Shown: piece after piece, positions 27,030-37,324 of the stretch
Layout: every line of letters begins with the position of its first letter
Position numbering within the stretch: the first letter of the stretch is position 1
DNA from: JAJFUI01 sp039698035
Lineage (GTDB): Bacteria; Planctomycetota; Planctomycetia; Pirellulales; Thermoguttaceae
Length of the DNA stretch: 64,000 nucleotides
Direction of reading: 5' to 3'
Assembly: GCA_039698035.1 (NCBI GenBank)
Contig: JBDKSW010000003.1
Coordinates: forward strand, 1-64,000
Notes under the pieces: generated by a model
Seen by the model: only the letters and a program-made list of their open reading frames with translations
Told to the model about the DNA's origin: nothing
Database searches by the model: none
Made by a program: the position numbers and the translations under genes

Positions 27030-28580
27030 ATGATTCGCACCCGTTTTGCCCCCAGTCCGACCGGCTATCTCCATATTGGCGGCGTCCGCACGGCCCTGTT
27101 CAACTGGCTTCTGGCCCGGCAAAGCGGCGGGCAGTTCATCCTGCGAATCGACGACACGGATCAGCAACGGAACGTCGAAGAGGCGTTGCAGCCGATTCTG
27201 GACGGGCTTCGCTGGCTGGGCATTGACTGGGACGAGGGGCCGGAGGTTGGCGGCCCGTTTGGGCCCTACTATCAATCGCAGCGGTCGGACCGCTATCGGG
27301 CGGCGGTCGAGCGGCTGCTGGACGGCGGCCACGCCTACCGCGATTACGCGACGCCCGACGAGTTGAAGGCCGAGCGAGAAGCGGCCGAGCGAGAGAAACG
27401 ACCCTTCCGCTATAGCCGGCGTTTCATGGCCGAGACGCCCGAGCAGCGTGCGCGATTCGAGGGGGAGGGACGCCAGGCGGTCGTCCGGCTGAAGATGCCG
27501 ACCGAAGGCACACTCGTGCTGGACGACCTGGTGCGAGGCCGCGTCGAGTTTGCTTGGCTGAGCGAGCAGGACCACGTCATTCAGCGGGCCGACGGAACGT
27601 GCCTTTACCACCTGGCCAACGTCGTCGACGACCATGATTTTCAGATTACCCACGTGGTGCGCGCGGAGGAGCATCTGTCGAACACGCCGCGGCAGGTGTT
27701 CATGCTTGAGGCGCTGGGGTATCCGCGGCCGACCTACGCGCACCTGCCGTTCGTGGCCGAGCCGGGCAGCCGCAACAAATTGAGCAAGCGGAAGCTTGAC
27801 AAGTACCTGAAGAATCGCGACTTTGCCCAACTGGTCGAGCACGGTCGGAAGATCGCGGCCGCGATCGGTCATGCGGTTGACGCCGACGGCTTCAACCCGG
27901 TAATCGTTGATTTCTACAAGACGGTCGGCTACCTGCCCGAGGCCATCATCAACTACATGGCGTTGCTGGGCTGGTCGCTCGATGACAAGGCCGAGCATTT
28001 CAGCCGGCAGGAGTTGATCGAGAAGTTTTCGCTGGAGCGGGTGAACAAAGCGCCGGCCAGTTTCGATCCGCAGAAGCTCATGGCGTTCGAGGATTGGCAC
28101 TTTCAGCAATTGCCGGCGCAGCGGAAGCTCGAGCTGGTTGTGCCGTTTCTCGAAAAGGCCGGGTTGGTCGCTTCGCCACCGACGCCGGACCAGCGGCAAA
28201 TCGTCGAAGAGGCGGTTGCCGCCGCGGGCGACCGGATCAAGGTGGCCGGCGATATCCTGCTGTTTCCCTATTTCTTTCAGTCGGACGAGCAGATGGCGTT
28301 GGACGAGAAGGCCGTGGCCAAATACCTGCCACAATCGCGGGAGCTGCTGGTCAAGTTCCGTGACTGCCTGGTCGCCGCCGAACCATTCGACGCGCCGACG
28401 CTCGAACGGGCGATGCACGATTTTGTGGACGCCGAAGGAATCAAAATTGGCCAGATCATTCACGCCGTCCGGGTGGCCGTCACGGGGCAATCGGTCGGCA
28501 TGGGCGTGTTCGACACGCTGGCCATTCTGGGCCGTCGGCGCAGTCTCGGGCGAATCGAGCGTGCGTTGAACAGGCCGTGA
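27030..28580 (+). CDS. gltX: Glutamate--tRNA ligase
   Basis: A 516-residue class I aminoacyl-tRNA synthetase that charges tRNA-Glu (and in many bacteria tRNA-Gln) in the cytoplasm. Starts with RTRFAPSPTGYLHIGG, carrying the HIGH-type motif (HIGG, 15-18). The KMSKS-type loop is KLSKRK (about residue 250). The C-terminal anticodon-binding region ends with GQSVGMGVFDTLAILGR, typical of GluRS. It is slightly longer than the usual 470-490 residues because of extra helical sequence in the middle. The ATG at 27030 gives the conserved N-terminus directly. Confidence 0.96.
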   Translation: MIRTRFAPSPTGYLHIGGVRTALFNWLLARQSGGQFILRIDDTDQQRNVEEALQPILDGLRWLGIDWDEGPEVGGPFGPYYQSQRSDRYRAAVERLLDGGHAYRDYATPDELKAEREAAEREKRPFRYSRRFMAETPEQRARFEGEGRQAVVRLKMPTEGTLVLDDLVRGRVEFAWLSEQDHVIQRADGTCLYHLANVVDDHDFQITHVVRAEEHLSNTPRQVFMLEALGYPRPTYAHLPFVAEPGSRNKLSKRKLDKYLKNRDFAQLVEHGRKIAAAIGHAVDADGFNPVIVDFYKTVGYLPEAIINYMALLGWSLDDKAEHFSRQELIEKFSLERVNKAPASFDPQKLMAFEDWHFQQLPAQRKLELVVPFLEKAGLVASPPTPDQRQIVEEAVAAAGDRIKVAGDILLFPYFFQSDEQMALDEKAVAKYLPQSRELLVKFRDCLVAAEPFDAPTLERAMHDFVDAEGIKIGQIIHAVRVAVTGQSVGMGVFDTLAILGRRRSLGRIERALNRP

Positions 28581-28672
28581 CGGCAGACGCGGGGCGAAGT
28601 GGTACAACGTTTGCGTCCTTCGTCGCCCGAGCTCGAACGCGAGAATCAGTTCACCTCCAGGAGGGACCGATC

Positions 28673-31411
28673 ATGTCCAAGACCCGACCGCTTGCCATCG
28701 CAACAATCGTTGCAACCATCGTGTTGGCTTTCTCTGCGCCGCTGGCAGCACGGGGGCGCATCGATGTCGAAGCGGTCGCCGGCGAGCCGTTCGGCGTCGG
28801 TCGAGTCAGCTTCGAGCCGTCCGAGGAGATGCTGCCGGCGCCGTTGGGCGTCGAGGGGCTCTGTCTGACTGAAAAACATGGCCGGGTGTTCTATCCGGCA
28901 CTCGACAACCCGGCGTTCGGCAAGCTGCTCAAGGGGCTGCTCGACCAGGACACGCCGCTGACCGGGGGCGGTCCCCTTCGTGACGCGGCCGGCGGCATCT
29001 TGCGTGGCGTTCTCGAAGGGCCATCCCGGGCGACCTTCTATTTCCTGTTTGTCGGCCGTCAGCCCTTGGAGCTGTCGATCGAGGGCCGCACGAGCCTCCC
29101 GGTTCGCGTCGTGCCGAGCGGTCGCCCGGCCGCTCGCACGCGGCTCATGCAACAGTGGTGGCGACGTTACGCCAAGCCGTCGGGTCTGCTGTCGGCCAAG
29201 CCCGACTATCCGCCGCTGCTGGAGACTTATCTGACCTCGATGCTGGCTCGGCGGCTCAATCTTCGTCTGCCCGAAACGAAGCAGACGCCGCTGGCCTACG
29301 AGGCGTTGCACAAGGAATTGGGTTTGAACCTGGGCGGCGAATCGCTTCGGATGGCCATGCTGCAGGACCGAATGCTGGGGCTGAACAATCTGGGCGAGCC
29401 GGCCGATCAACCGCTGCCGAAGGCGGCCCACGGGGGCGGCGCGCCGACGCCGCCCGCGCCCAAGCCGTCGGGCGACGCGAAGTCGGAGCCGCAGGTCGAG
29501 CCGATTGCGATGCGTGTTCCGGCCGAGTGCTTTTACGTCCGCTTTGGCAGTTTCGGGAATTTCCTCTGGCTTCAAGACACGCTGGCGCAGTGGGGCGGCG
29601 ACGCCCAGAACCTGATTGCCCTGCGTGGGCTGGATCGTGGTCTGAGCGGCCGCATCGAGAAGCAACTCGTGCTGAAGCAGACGGTCCTGTCGCGGATGCT
29701 TGGCGACACGGTCATCGCGGACGTTGCGATGGTGGGGACCGACATGTTTTTCCGCGAAGGGGCCGCCTACGGGCTCCTGTTCCAGGCCCGCAACAACCTG
29801 GCCCTCGGCGTCAGTTTTGGCCAGCAACGGGCCGAGCGGCTGTCGGGCGGCGGCGTCAAGGAGGAGAAGGTGAGGATCGGCGGGCGCGACGTTTCGTACC
29901 TGAGCTCGGCGGACGGGCTGGTTCGCTCCTATTATGTTGCCGACGGCGACTACCACTTCATCACCACGTCGAAGCGTCTGGCGGCGCGGTTCCTGGCGAC
30001 GGCGTCGGGCGAAGGGGCGTTGGGCGCGTCGAGCGACTTCCGCCACGCGCGTTCGGTGATGCCGATCAGCCGCCAGGACACCATTTGGGCCTATCTGTCT
30101 GCCGCTTTCTTCCACAATCTGGTTTCGCCGGCGTACCGTGTCGAGTTGGCGCGGCGGCTGCAAGCGACAGCCGACATCGAGCTGGTCGAGCTGGCCCGAC
30201 TGGCGGCGGCTGGCGAAGGCAAGCCAAGCGATACGATCGAGCAACTCATGTCGGCCGGGCTGCTTCCGGCCGAGTTTGGCCCGCTGCCCGATGGCAGCCA
30301 CAGTGTCATCGCGGACGGCGAGGCGTACGACAGCCTCCGCGGTCATCGCGGCGCGTTCTTGCCGATCGGCGACGTGCCGGTCGAGAAGGTGTCTTCGGCC
30401 GAGGCCGCCGATTACAGCAAGTTCATCGAGTTTTACAGCGCGCAATGGGGACAAATGGACCCGTTGACGGCCGCGATCAAGCGGACCGCGTTGAAGGGCA
30501 ACCGGGAGCAGGTTGTCGTTGACGTTCTGATGAGCCCCTTTGCGCCGCAGCACTTCGAGGCGCTCAAGCAATGGGTTGGCATGGCGAGCGATGAGCGGCT
30601 AGCGCCGGTTCCAGACAACCTGGCCGAGTTCGATCTGACGCTGACGAATCAGCGGCTTTTCGGCGGTCTGAGCGACCTCGGGCTGCCGTCTCGCGCGGGC
30701 GAGAGCGCCGGAGTTCCGACGACAGGGGCGCCGCTGCCACGAGGCGGTCGCGGCGGCCGGCTCCGCGACTTCCTGGTCGGCTACATCGGCGTTGACGGCG
30801 ATCTTGGGCCGCTCACGCTTTTGAACGTCGGCATTCCTCCGGCCTCGGACCCCGAGGGCTACGCCATGTCGCCGCTGGGCGGATGGCGGCGTCAATACGA
30901 CCGCTTCACCGTGTTCTCTTTCCAGCGTGACGTGCTCGACACGGTCGTTCCACAACTTCACTACGAGGCGGCCGAGCGGCCCGCCCAGATACGCCTGCGG
31001 ATCGGCGACGTGTCCGACGCACGAATCACGCCGACGTTGAACAACCTGGCGTACGCGCGGACGCGGGAGACGTCGCTTGGGAACCTTCGGCTGTTGCACG
31101 CGCTGCATCAGCAGCTTCGGGTTCCGACGGCCGACTGCCGCCGCGAGGCGGAGTCGCTGTTGAACGCGAGGCTGGTCTGCCCGCTGGGCGGCAAGTACGC
31201 GCTGAGCGACTTGGGCGACGGGTCGCCGCATTGGACCTCGACGCGGCTGAAGGGGATCGAGTCGGGCGGCCTGCTGGGGACTCGCGCGCCGGAGGGCTAT
31301 CAGGCTCCGCCGCTGAGCTGGTTCCGCGGTCTCGACCTGGACGCCACGATGACGCGGAAGACGATTTCCGCGCACGCCGAGACGATCATGCAAATGCCGG
31401 AGAAGAAGTGA
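28673..31411 (+). CDS. Large exported protein of unknown function, 912 residues
   Basis: Not recognised. The ATG at 28673 has a good ribosome binding site (AGGAGG, 8 nt upstream) and starts a signal peptide (MSKTRPLAIATIVATIVLAF, cleavage near LAARG). The body is soluble, with a Pro/Ala-rich stretch PTPPAPKPSGDAKSEP (about 275-295) separating an N-terminal from a larger C-terminal region. A DUF3352-like character (a large secreted protein with repeated segments of predicted alpha/beta structure) is possible but unproven. Upstream in-frame sequence to 28577 overlaps the end of gltX and looks non-coding. Its stop faces the RND pump gene across only 12 nt, so both transcripts must end inside the opposite gene. 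Confidence 0.8.
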   Translation: MSKTRPLAIATIVATIVLAFSAPLAARGRIDVEAVAGEPFGVGRVSFEPSEEMLPAPLGVEGLCLTEKHGRVFYPALDNPAFGKLLKGLLDQDTPLTGGGPLRDAAGGILRGVLEGPSRATFYFLFVGRQPLELSIEGRTSLPVRVVPSGRPAARTRLMQQWWRRYAKPSGLLSAKPDYPPLLETYLTSMLARRLNLRLPETKQTPLAYEALHKELGLNLGGESLRMAMLQDRMLGLNNLGEPADQPLPKAAHGGGAPTPPAPKPSGDAKSEPQVEPIAMRVPAECFYVRFGSFGNFLWLQDTLAQWGGDAQNLIALRGLDRGLSGRIEKQLVLKQTVLSRMLGDTVIADVAMVGTDMFFREGAAYGLLFQARNNLALGVSFGQQRAERLSGGGVKEEKVRIGGRDVSYLSSADGLVRSYYVADGDYHFITTSKRLAARFLATASGEGALGASSDFRHARSVMPISRQDTIWAYLSAAFFHNLVSPAYRVELARRLQATADIELVELARLAAAGEGKPSDTIEQLMSAGLLPAEFGPLPDGSHSVIADGEAYDSLRGHRGAFLPIGDVPVEKVSSAEAADYSKFIEFYSAQWGQMDPLTAAIKRTALKGNREQVVVDVLMSPFAPQHFEALKQWVGMASDERLAPVPDNLAEFDLTLTNQRLFGGLSDLGLPSRAGESAGVPTTGAPLPRGGRGGRLRDFLVGYIGVDGDLGPLTLLNVGIPPASDPEGYAMSPLGGWRRQYDRFTVFSFQRDVLDTVVPQLHYEAAERPAQIRLRIGDVSDARITPTLNNLAYARTRETSLGNLRLLHALHQQLRVPTADCRREAESLLNARLVCPLGGKYALSDLGDGSPHWTSTRLKGIESGGLLGTRAPEGYQAPPLSWFRGLDLDATMTRKTISAHAETIMQMPEKK

Positions 31412-31423
31412 CGGCGCTCGCGG

Positions 31424-34400
31424 TCACTCCTCCATCGTCGATTGCGGCAATCCGTGGCCCGGCTTGTTGGCGTACAGCAGCCAATAGACAACCGGAATGA
31501 CGAAGAGCGTGAAGAGGGTGGAGGCGAACAATCCGAAGATCAGCGACCAGGCCAAGCCGGAGAAGATTGGGTCGATGATGATCGGGGCCGCGCCGAGCAT
31601 GGCGGCGGCGGCGGTTAGCAAGATGGGGCGGAGGCGCACGACACGGCTTTCCATGATCGCGTCGAACAGAGAGCGGCCGCGTGCCAGCGACAGGTGGATG
31701 AAGTCGACCAGGATGATGGAGTCGCGGGTGACAATGCCCGAAAGGGCGATCATGCCGATCATGCCGGTCGCCGTGAAATAGACGGGGTCCAGGTATCCGC
31801 CCACGTGCTGGGCGCTGAGGACGTTGAGGAGCCAGAAGCCCGGCATGACGCCGAGGATCGTCAGCGGAATGGCCAGCATGACGACCACGGGGACGGTGAA
31901 CGAGCCGGTCTGGGCGACCAGCAAGACATAGATGCCGACCATGGCCGCGCCGAACGCCAGGCCGAGGTCGCGGAACACGTCGAGCGTGATTTTCCATTCA
32001 CCCTCGCCGGCGAAATCCACGGTAAATCCTTCGGGCACGCTCCAGGGGACGCCGCCGCCGTTGGCGAGGAAGGTTCGCCGGTCGAGGGGCCGCGCGGGGC
32101 CTGGCGCAGCGAGCACGGGCTCCCGCTTTCGATCGGCCATCACATCGACGACCACATCGGCCGGGGGCCGCCCGGCCGTTTCGGCAAACACATACGCGAC
32201 GCGGTGGGTGTTCTTGTGATAGATCATCTGATCGACGCGCGAGGTGCGCCAATGGCCCAGTTCGGCGAGCGGCACGAGTTGTCCGCCGGCGCCTTTGACC
32301 TCGATTCTCGCGAGGTCCTCGGGGCTCGACCGTTTTTCGAGGGGCGTCCGCAGCTCGATTTTCAGCGGATTGCGTTCGGTCGGGCTGCGTTGGACACCGA
32401 GTTCGTCGCCAGCCAGTGCGGCGTGCAGCGTGGCGGCGATCTGCTCCTTGGTGAGGCCGCTGAGGGCGGCCTTTTCCTCGTCGACCACGAAAACGAGCTT
32501 CTCTTGGGGCGCCTCGCGAACGTCGTCCACGTCGGCGATGCCCGGCTCGACGGCCAACCGCGTTCGGACGGCGTCGGCCGCTGCAAGAATGTCGTCGTAG
32601 CTCTGGCCTGGCGGGCCGTAGACTTCGGCCACGACGCTGGCGATCACGGGCGGTCCGGGCGGTGTCTCGACCAGCTTCATCCGCACGGCATGGCGGTTGG
32701 CGATTTTCTGCAAATCGTCGCGCATTCGGAGTCCGATGGCGTGGCTTTGCAGCGTGCGGTTTTTCTTGCCGGCGAGATCGATGCGAAGCTCGGCGACGTT
32801 GTCGCCCTGGCGGAGATAGTAGTGCCGGACCAGGCCGTTGAAGTCCATGGGCGACGCCAGCCCGACGTAGCTTGTGTAGTCGGAGACTTCGGGGACGCCG
32901 GCCAGGTAGGCCTCGAACTGGCGAACCGCGGCGTCTGAGCGTTCCAGGGTGGTGCCCTCGTCGAAGTCGAGGACCAGGAGCAATTCGTTTTTGTTGTCGA
33001 ACGGCAGCATCTTAAGGGGCACGCTCCGAAAGGCGGCCAGGCCGACGGCTGCGATCGTCAGCAGCGCCATGACCAGCAGGAAGCTCCAGGCGACGACCCG
33101 TGAATGGAGCAGGGGGGCCATTAGCGGATAGAACGCCTTGTAGAGCGGGGACTGCTTGACGGCGTCGAGATCATGCGGATCGTGGGGATCGTGGTGGGCG
33201 GATTCCGGCGCGTCCGATCCGCCGCGGTACTTGCGTCGCAGGACGTGGTAGGCGAGCCAGGGCGTGATGGTGAAGGCCACGAGCATGGACATGAGCATGG
33301 TGACCGGGACGTTGAGGGCCATCGGCCGCATGTAGGGTCCCATCATGCCGGTGATGAAGAACATCGGCAGAAAGCTGACAATCACGGCGAGGGTGGCCGT
33401 AATCAGCGGTGGACGGATTTCGGAGACGGCCTCGAGGACGATCCGCCGCGTGGCCATTTTTCGGAGCGAAAAGTGCCGCACGATGTTCTCGACATCGACG
33501 ATGGGATCGTCGACCAATAGACCGAGCGACAGGATCAGGGCGAACAGGGTGACGCGGTTGATCGTGAAGCCCAGCAGCAGGTTGACCGCCAGGGTGAGTC
33601 CGAACACGACGGGCACAGCGACGGCGACGATCAGCGCCTCGCGCCAGCCGAGTCCGAGCGTCAGCAGTGCGACGACAATCACGATGGCGACGGCCAGGGC
33701 CTCGACCAGCTCGTTGACCTTTTCGTTGGCGGTCAAGCCGTAGTTGCGTGTGACGACGAGTTGCATGTTGTCGGGCACGATCGTCTCGCGGAGTTTTTCC
33801 GCCTCGCGCAGGACGTCGTTGGCCACCCACACGGCGTTCGAGCCTTTCTTTTTCGCGATGGCGATCGTGACGGCGGGCGTGGCGGCTCCCGCGGAGAGAT
33901 CGGAAGCGTTGGTTCCCTCGGGCTTTGGAAGAAGGTTCGACGGTGGGCCGCTGGGCGGCTGGGAAGCGGCGGATCCCAACACGCTTCCTGGGAAAAACTC
34001 CTCCTTGGTGAATCCGCGGGCGGGCCCCCAGCCGTGGCGCACGTAGCTTGCCACTTCCTCGGGGCCATCCTCGACGCTGGCGACATCCTTCAGCGCGACG
34101 GGCCGGCCATCGAAGACGCCGACGACCAATTCCCGCAACTGCCGGGCGTTGGCGAACGGATCGCCCGCTTCGACGGCAATCAGGCGGTCGCCGGTGCGCA
34201 GTTGGCCGGCCGTCTGACGGACATTGGCGACTTTCACGGCCCGCTCGATTTCGAGGGGCGAGACATGATGGGCGGCCATGCGGTCGGGATCGACGAGGAT
34301 TTGCACGACGCGGGGGCGGCCTCCGACGACATAGGCTCGGGAGACGTTTTCCAGCCCGGCCAACCGCTGCGCCAGCTCTTCGCCCACGCGGCGAAGCGTC

Positions 34401-34912
34401 ATGTCGTCAGCGCGTGGGAGGTTGCCGGCCTGCTCGGCCGGGTCGGCTGCCAGCGTGAGGGTGACGATGGGCACGTCGTCGATTTCGACCGGCTTGATGA
34501 CCCAGCCGGTGACGCCTGGTGGGGCGCGGTCCACGTTTTCGTCGATTTTTTTGAACAGTTTCACCAAGCTGCGTTCGCGGTCCTCGCCCACATAGTAGCG
34601 GACCGTGATGATCGCCTGATTTTCGCGGCTCATCGAGTAGACGTATTCAACGCCGTCGATCTGATAGAGCATTTTTTCGAGCGGCGTCGCGATCAGTTGC
34701 TCGACCTCGGCGGCCGAGTGGCCTGGGAAGCTGACGTAGACGTCGGCCAGCGGCACAACGATCTGCGGGTCTTCCTCGCGTGGCGTGAGTCCCAGGGCGC
34801 CCAGCCCTAGGACAGTGGCCAGCAAGATGAGGACCAGCGACAGATTCGACTCCAGGAAGATTTTCACGATGCGATTCGTGAAGTTATGTTCCGGGGTCAA
34901 GGGCGATTGCAT
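31424..34912 (-). CDS. RND family efflux pump, inner-membrane subunit
   Basis: A 1162-residue AcrB/CusA-like transporter with twelve expected helices and two large periplasmic loops. Visible signs: N-terminal helix after FTNRIVKIFLESNLSL, the LTPREEDPQIVVP segment, the TM4 proton-relay motif LLVDDPIVDVENIV, and a second-half FxGxxPP-like pattern ending with TATGMIGMIALSGIV and TLFVIPVVYWLL. It is about 100 residues longer than AcrB because of an insertion rich in Pro/Ser around 325-350. The sequence does not show whether it exports organic compounds or metals. The adaptor gene lies 135 nt upstream in the same direction. Confidence 0.9.
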   Translation of the reverse strand: MQSPLTPEHNFTNRIVKIFLESNLSLVLILLATVLGLGALGLTPREEDPQIVVPLADVYVSFPGHSAAEVEQLIATPLEKMLYQIDGVEYVYSMSRENQAIITVRYYVGEDRERSLVKLFKKIDENVDRAPPGVTGWVIKPVEIDDVPIVTLTLAADPAEQAGNLPRADDMTLRRVGEELAQRLAGLENVSRAYVVGGRPRVVQILVDPDRMAAHHVSPLEIERAVKVANVRQTAGQLRTGDRLIAVEAGDPFANARQLRELVVGVFDGRPVALKDVASVEDGPEEVASYVRHGWGPARGFTKEEFFPGSVLGSAASQPPSGPPSNLLPKPEGTNASDLSAGAATPAVTIAIAKKKGSNAVWVANDVLREAEKLRETIVPDNMQLVVTRNYGLTANEKVNELVEALAVAIVIVVALLTLGLGWREALIVAVAVPVVFGLTLAVNLLLGFTINRVTLFALILSLGLLVDDPIVDVENIVRHFSLRKMATRRIVLEAVSEIRPPLITATLAVIVSFLPMFFITGMMGPYMRPMALNVPVTMLMSMLVAFTITPWLAYHVLRRKYRGGSDAPESAHHDPHDPHDLDAVKQSPLYKAFYPLMAPLLHSRVVAWSFLLVMALLTIAAVGLAAFRSVPLKMLPFDNKNELLLVLDFDEGTTLERSDAAVRQFEAYLAGVPEVSDYTSYVGLASPMDFNGLVRHYYLRQGDNVAELRIDLAGKKNRTLQSHAIGLRMRDDLQKIANRHAVRMKLVETPPGPPVIASVVAEVYGPPGQSYDDILAAADAVRTRLAVEPGIADVDDVREAPQEKLVFVVDEEKAALSGLTKEQIAATLHAALAGDELGVQRSPTERNPLKIELRTPLEKRSSPEDLARIEVKGAGGQLVPLAELGHWRTSRVDQMIYHKNTHRVAYVFAETAGRPPADVVVDVMADRKREPVLAAPGPARPLDRRTFLANGGGVPWSVPEGFTVDFAGEGEWKITLDVFRDLGLAFGAAMVGIYVLLVAQTGSFTVPVVVMLAIPLTILGVMPGFWLLNVLSAQHVGGYLDPVYFTATGMIGMIALSGIVTRDSIILVDFIHLSLARGRSLFDAIMESRVVRLRPILLTAAAAMLGAAPIIIDPIFSGLAWSLIFGLFASTLFTLFVIPVVYWLLYANKPGHGLPQSTMEE

Positions 34913-35047
34913 ATGTTCGTTCCTATCGAAGCCTGATTGAAATCTACTTGCTTTCGATCATGGGGCACACCACGCATCGCGGCCGCGACGGGGCCGGTGA
35001 CCGTCAGGACCAGGATTGTCACGTTGGGCCCGCGTTGACGGGCCGGC

Positions 35048-36166
35048 TTAGGGCGTGGGCGTCAGGACCTGCTCGCGCTCGCGGAGTCCGGAGAGCACTT
35101 CGACCTTGCCGCGCACGGACGGCGGCGCGTCGGGCGCATCGGGGGCCCAGGATCGCCCGACGCGAATGGCGCGGCGGGTTGCCCGTCCGTTGTCCCAGAC
35201 ATTGACCATCGTGAGTTGCCCGACCTCCAGCAGGGCGGACTTTGGGATGACGAGGACCGCCTCGTCGCCCAAGGGGACTTGCAGCCGGCCGAACATGCCG
35301 GTGTAAACGCCGGCGGGGCAGGGCCCCGTCACTTTCACCTGAAACGTGCGGCTGGTCGACTGGGCCTCGGGGACAATTTCTCGAATGGTGCCGCTGCAGG
35401 GATGGTTGATCCCTTCGACGCAGACGCCGATGGACTGGCCGATCTGGAGCTGGCGTGTCAGGGATTCGCGCACGCTGGCGACCAGTTGCATCTGTTTTGG
35501 GTTGTAGAGGGTCGCCAAGAGTTGTCCGGGCGTGACCATGTCGCCGACGTCGACCTTTTTGTCGATGACGGTGCCGTTGATGGGCGACCGGATGGTGGCC
35601 CAGTCGAGCATGGCCTCGACCTCGTTGACGGCCGCGCGGTCGCGGTTCACGTTGGCATCGGCCGTGCGGAGGGCCACGAGCGCTTTTTCGTAGTCCTGCT
35701 GGCTGACGGCGCGAGACTGGACCAGGTGTGCGTAGCGTTTTTCATCGGCGGCGGCCTGGTTGCGGGTGGCTAGGGCGGAGGCGAGTGCGGCGTTGGCCTG
35801 GTCTCGCCTGGCCCGGAGGTCGGTGTCGTCCAAACGGATGAGCACGTCGCCTTCGCGGACCGCTTGGCCGGCCTTCAGGTTGACTTCCACGACGCGAGCC
35901 AGGAGCTTGGAACCGAGGCTCGTCTCGTGAACGGCGCGAATGGTACCGACGGCCGATTCGAGCCGTGGCAGCAAGACTTTTTCGACGGGCACGCGTTTCG
36001 CGCCGTTTTCGATGGCGGGCGGGGCCGGCGGCGTGACCTGCTGCGGGACCTTCTTCGAGAGTTTGCCGCCTAGCGCCAGGATGAGGATGCCCGCGCCGAT
36101 TACGAGCGCCAGGAGCCCCACGACACTGGCGACCCATCGCAATTTACGTTGAACACGGCCAATCAT
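35048..36166 (-). CDS. RND efflux membrane-fusion protein
   Basis: A 372-residue periplasmic adaptor partner of the pump encoded downstream. N-terminal membrane anchor (about 12-35: VASVVGLLALVIGAGILIL), then lipoyl half (SLGSKLLARVVEVNLKAGQAV), a short coiled-coil (about 120-180), the second lipoyl half (IRSPINGTVIDKKVDVGD), and beta-barrel and membrane-proximal regions. Length is normal. A GAGG ribosome binding site precedes the ATG at 36166. It begins 30 nt after the cytochrome subunit gene, so it probably shares the same transcript. Confidence 0.9.
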   Translation of the reverse strand: MIGRVQRKLRWVASVVGLLALVIGAGILILALGGKLSKKVPQQVTPPAPPAIENGAKRVPVEKVLLPRLESAVGTIRAVHETSLGSKLLARVVEVNLKAGQAVREGDVLIRLDDTDLRARRDQANAALASALATRNQAAADEKRYAHLVQSRAVSQQDYEKALVALRTADANVNRDRAAVNEVEAMLDWATIRSPINGTVIDKKVDVGDMVTPGQLLATLYNPKQMQLVASVRESLTRQLQIGQSIGVCVEGINHPCSGTIREIVPEAQSTSRTFQVKVTGPCPAGVYTGMFGRLQVPLGDEAVLVIPKSALLEVGQLTMVNVWDNGRATRRAIRVGRSWAPDAPDAPPSVRGKVEVLSGLREREQVLTPTP

Positions 36167-36196
36167 TGGAACCTCACGAGGAGAAAAAGAAGGGCT

Positions 36197-37324
36197 TCAG
36201 GCGTCACACTTCCGAACCTGGGCGATCATCCACGCGACGACAAGCAGCCCGATGACGAAGGTGACCAGGAACATGACCAGCGGCCCCCATTGCACGTCGG
36301 TGGGCTGAGCCAGCACGTCCAGATACGGCTTTAGGTTGACGTTTTGCACGACCTGGCGGCTGACGGCGTTGATGCCCAGGACGCCGAACTGGCCGAGCAG
36401 CACGGCGGCGGTCGCCAGCCGCTTGGCGGGCATCCATCCGACGGCGATGAGGAGCGTGCAGCCAAGGCCTGGTGCGAGGGCGGTCGCCAGGGTCAGCGGC
36501 AAGAGCGGACCGTGGAACATCGTGTCCCGCAGTTCCGAGGACCATGTGCCGAAGACGTACCAGACGCCGGCGGCAGCCGTCCAAATCAGGCTTAGCGCGT
36601 AGAGTTTGCGAGCGAAGCCCCACGCCCAGCGCCGGTAGCTTGGGTCGGTGGCGCGGCGTGCGAACCACTCGGCGTCGAAGACGACCCAGGCGGCGGTCGT
36701 GCCCAGCGCGAGCCCGAACATGAGCAGCCAGCGGGGCCAAAGCGTGGGGTCGCCGACGTTCAAGGCCGTCCCGAGCGCCGCGCCGGCATGCTGGTGGGCG
36801 AGCCAGAGTTTTGGCCAGCGGCCGACGTGATCCATCAGGCTCAGCCCGTTGGCGAACGTGAAGCCAATGACGATGAAGAAGAGGGCCGCAATCCAGCCGG
36901 CGGCCGTGCGCCAGGTCGGCAATCGGTCGGCGCCGTTGCGGATTCCCCAAGCGTACGCATAGACGCCGTAGTAGGCCGGAATGAGCAGGGCGATGATGGC
37001 GATCCAGAACCAGGCCATCAGGATGGTCGCGGGGTAGAAGAACATCGCGTAGGCCAACTGGATGAAGAGGAGCGGCACGACGCCCAAGTTGACGCCAAGG
37101 GCCACGATGACGGGCATTTGCCGCAGCAGGCGCGAGCCGAACAGGCGGCCGTGGTCGCTCTGGCCCCATCGGAGCAGCAAGGCGACCAACAGGCCGGCAT
37201 ACCAGAGGTTCATCGGCACGGCATGCAGCGTGAAGCCGAGCGCCTTGAAGAACTGGATGAACCAGACGGGCGCCGGCAGCCCGACGGCCTGTCCGTGTTC
37301 GACGAGCATCCGGGGATCGATCAT
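36197..37324 (-). CDS. Membrane subunit II of a cytochrome bd-like oxidase
   Basis: A 375-residue integral membrane protein with about nine hydrophobic helices. It starts by a 4-nt overlap with the end of the subunit I gene (ATGA), so the two are translated together. The sequence is weakly conserved; it lacks a recognisable cytochrome c motif and seems to be the accessory subunit of the bd-like enzyme, standing in the place of CydB. Assignment rests mainly on gene order and membrane topology, and it could be an unrelated partner. Confidence 0.6.
   Translation of the reverse strand: MIDPRMLVEHGQAVGLPAPVWFIQFFKALGFTLHAVPMNLWYAGLLVALLLRWGQSDHGRLFGSRLLRQMPVIVALGVNLGVVPLLFIQLAYAMFFYPATILMAWFWIAIIALLIPAYYGVYAYAWGIRNGADRLPTWRTAAGWIAALFFIVIGFTFANGLSLMDHVGRWPKLWLAHQHAGAALGTALNVGDPTLWPRWLLMFGLALGTTAAWVVFDAEWFARRATDPSYRRWAWGFARKLYALSLIWTAAAGVWYVFGTWSSELRDTMFHGPLLPLTLATALAPGLGCTLLIAVGWMPAKRLATAAVLLGQFGVLGINAVSRQVVQNVNLKPYLDVLAQPTDVQWGPLVMFLVTFVIGLLVVAWMIAQVRKCDA

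Noticed and set aside
26820..28607. A 595-codon frame opposite gltX
   Set aside because: Shadow of gltX, which is certain by its HIGH and KMSKS motifs.
28646..30571. A 641-codon frame opposite the large secreted protein
   Set aside because: Arg/Gln-rich shadow frame; the plus-strand gene has a Shine-Dalgarno site and a signal peptide.
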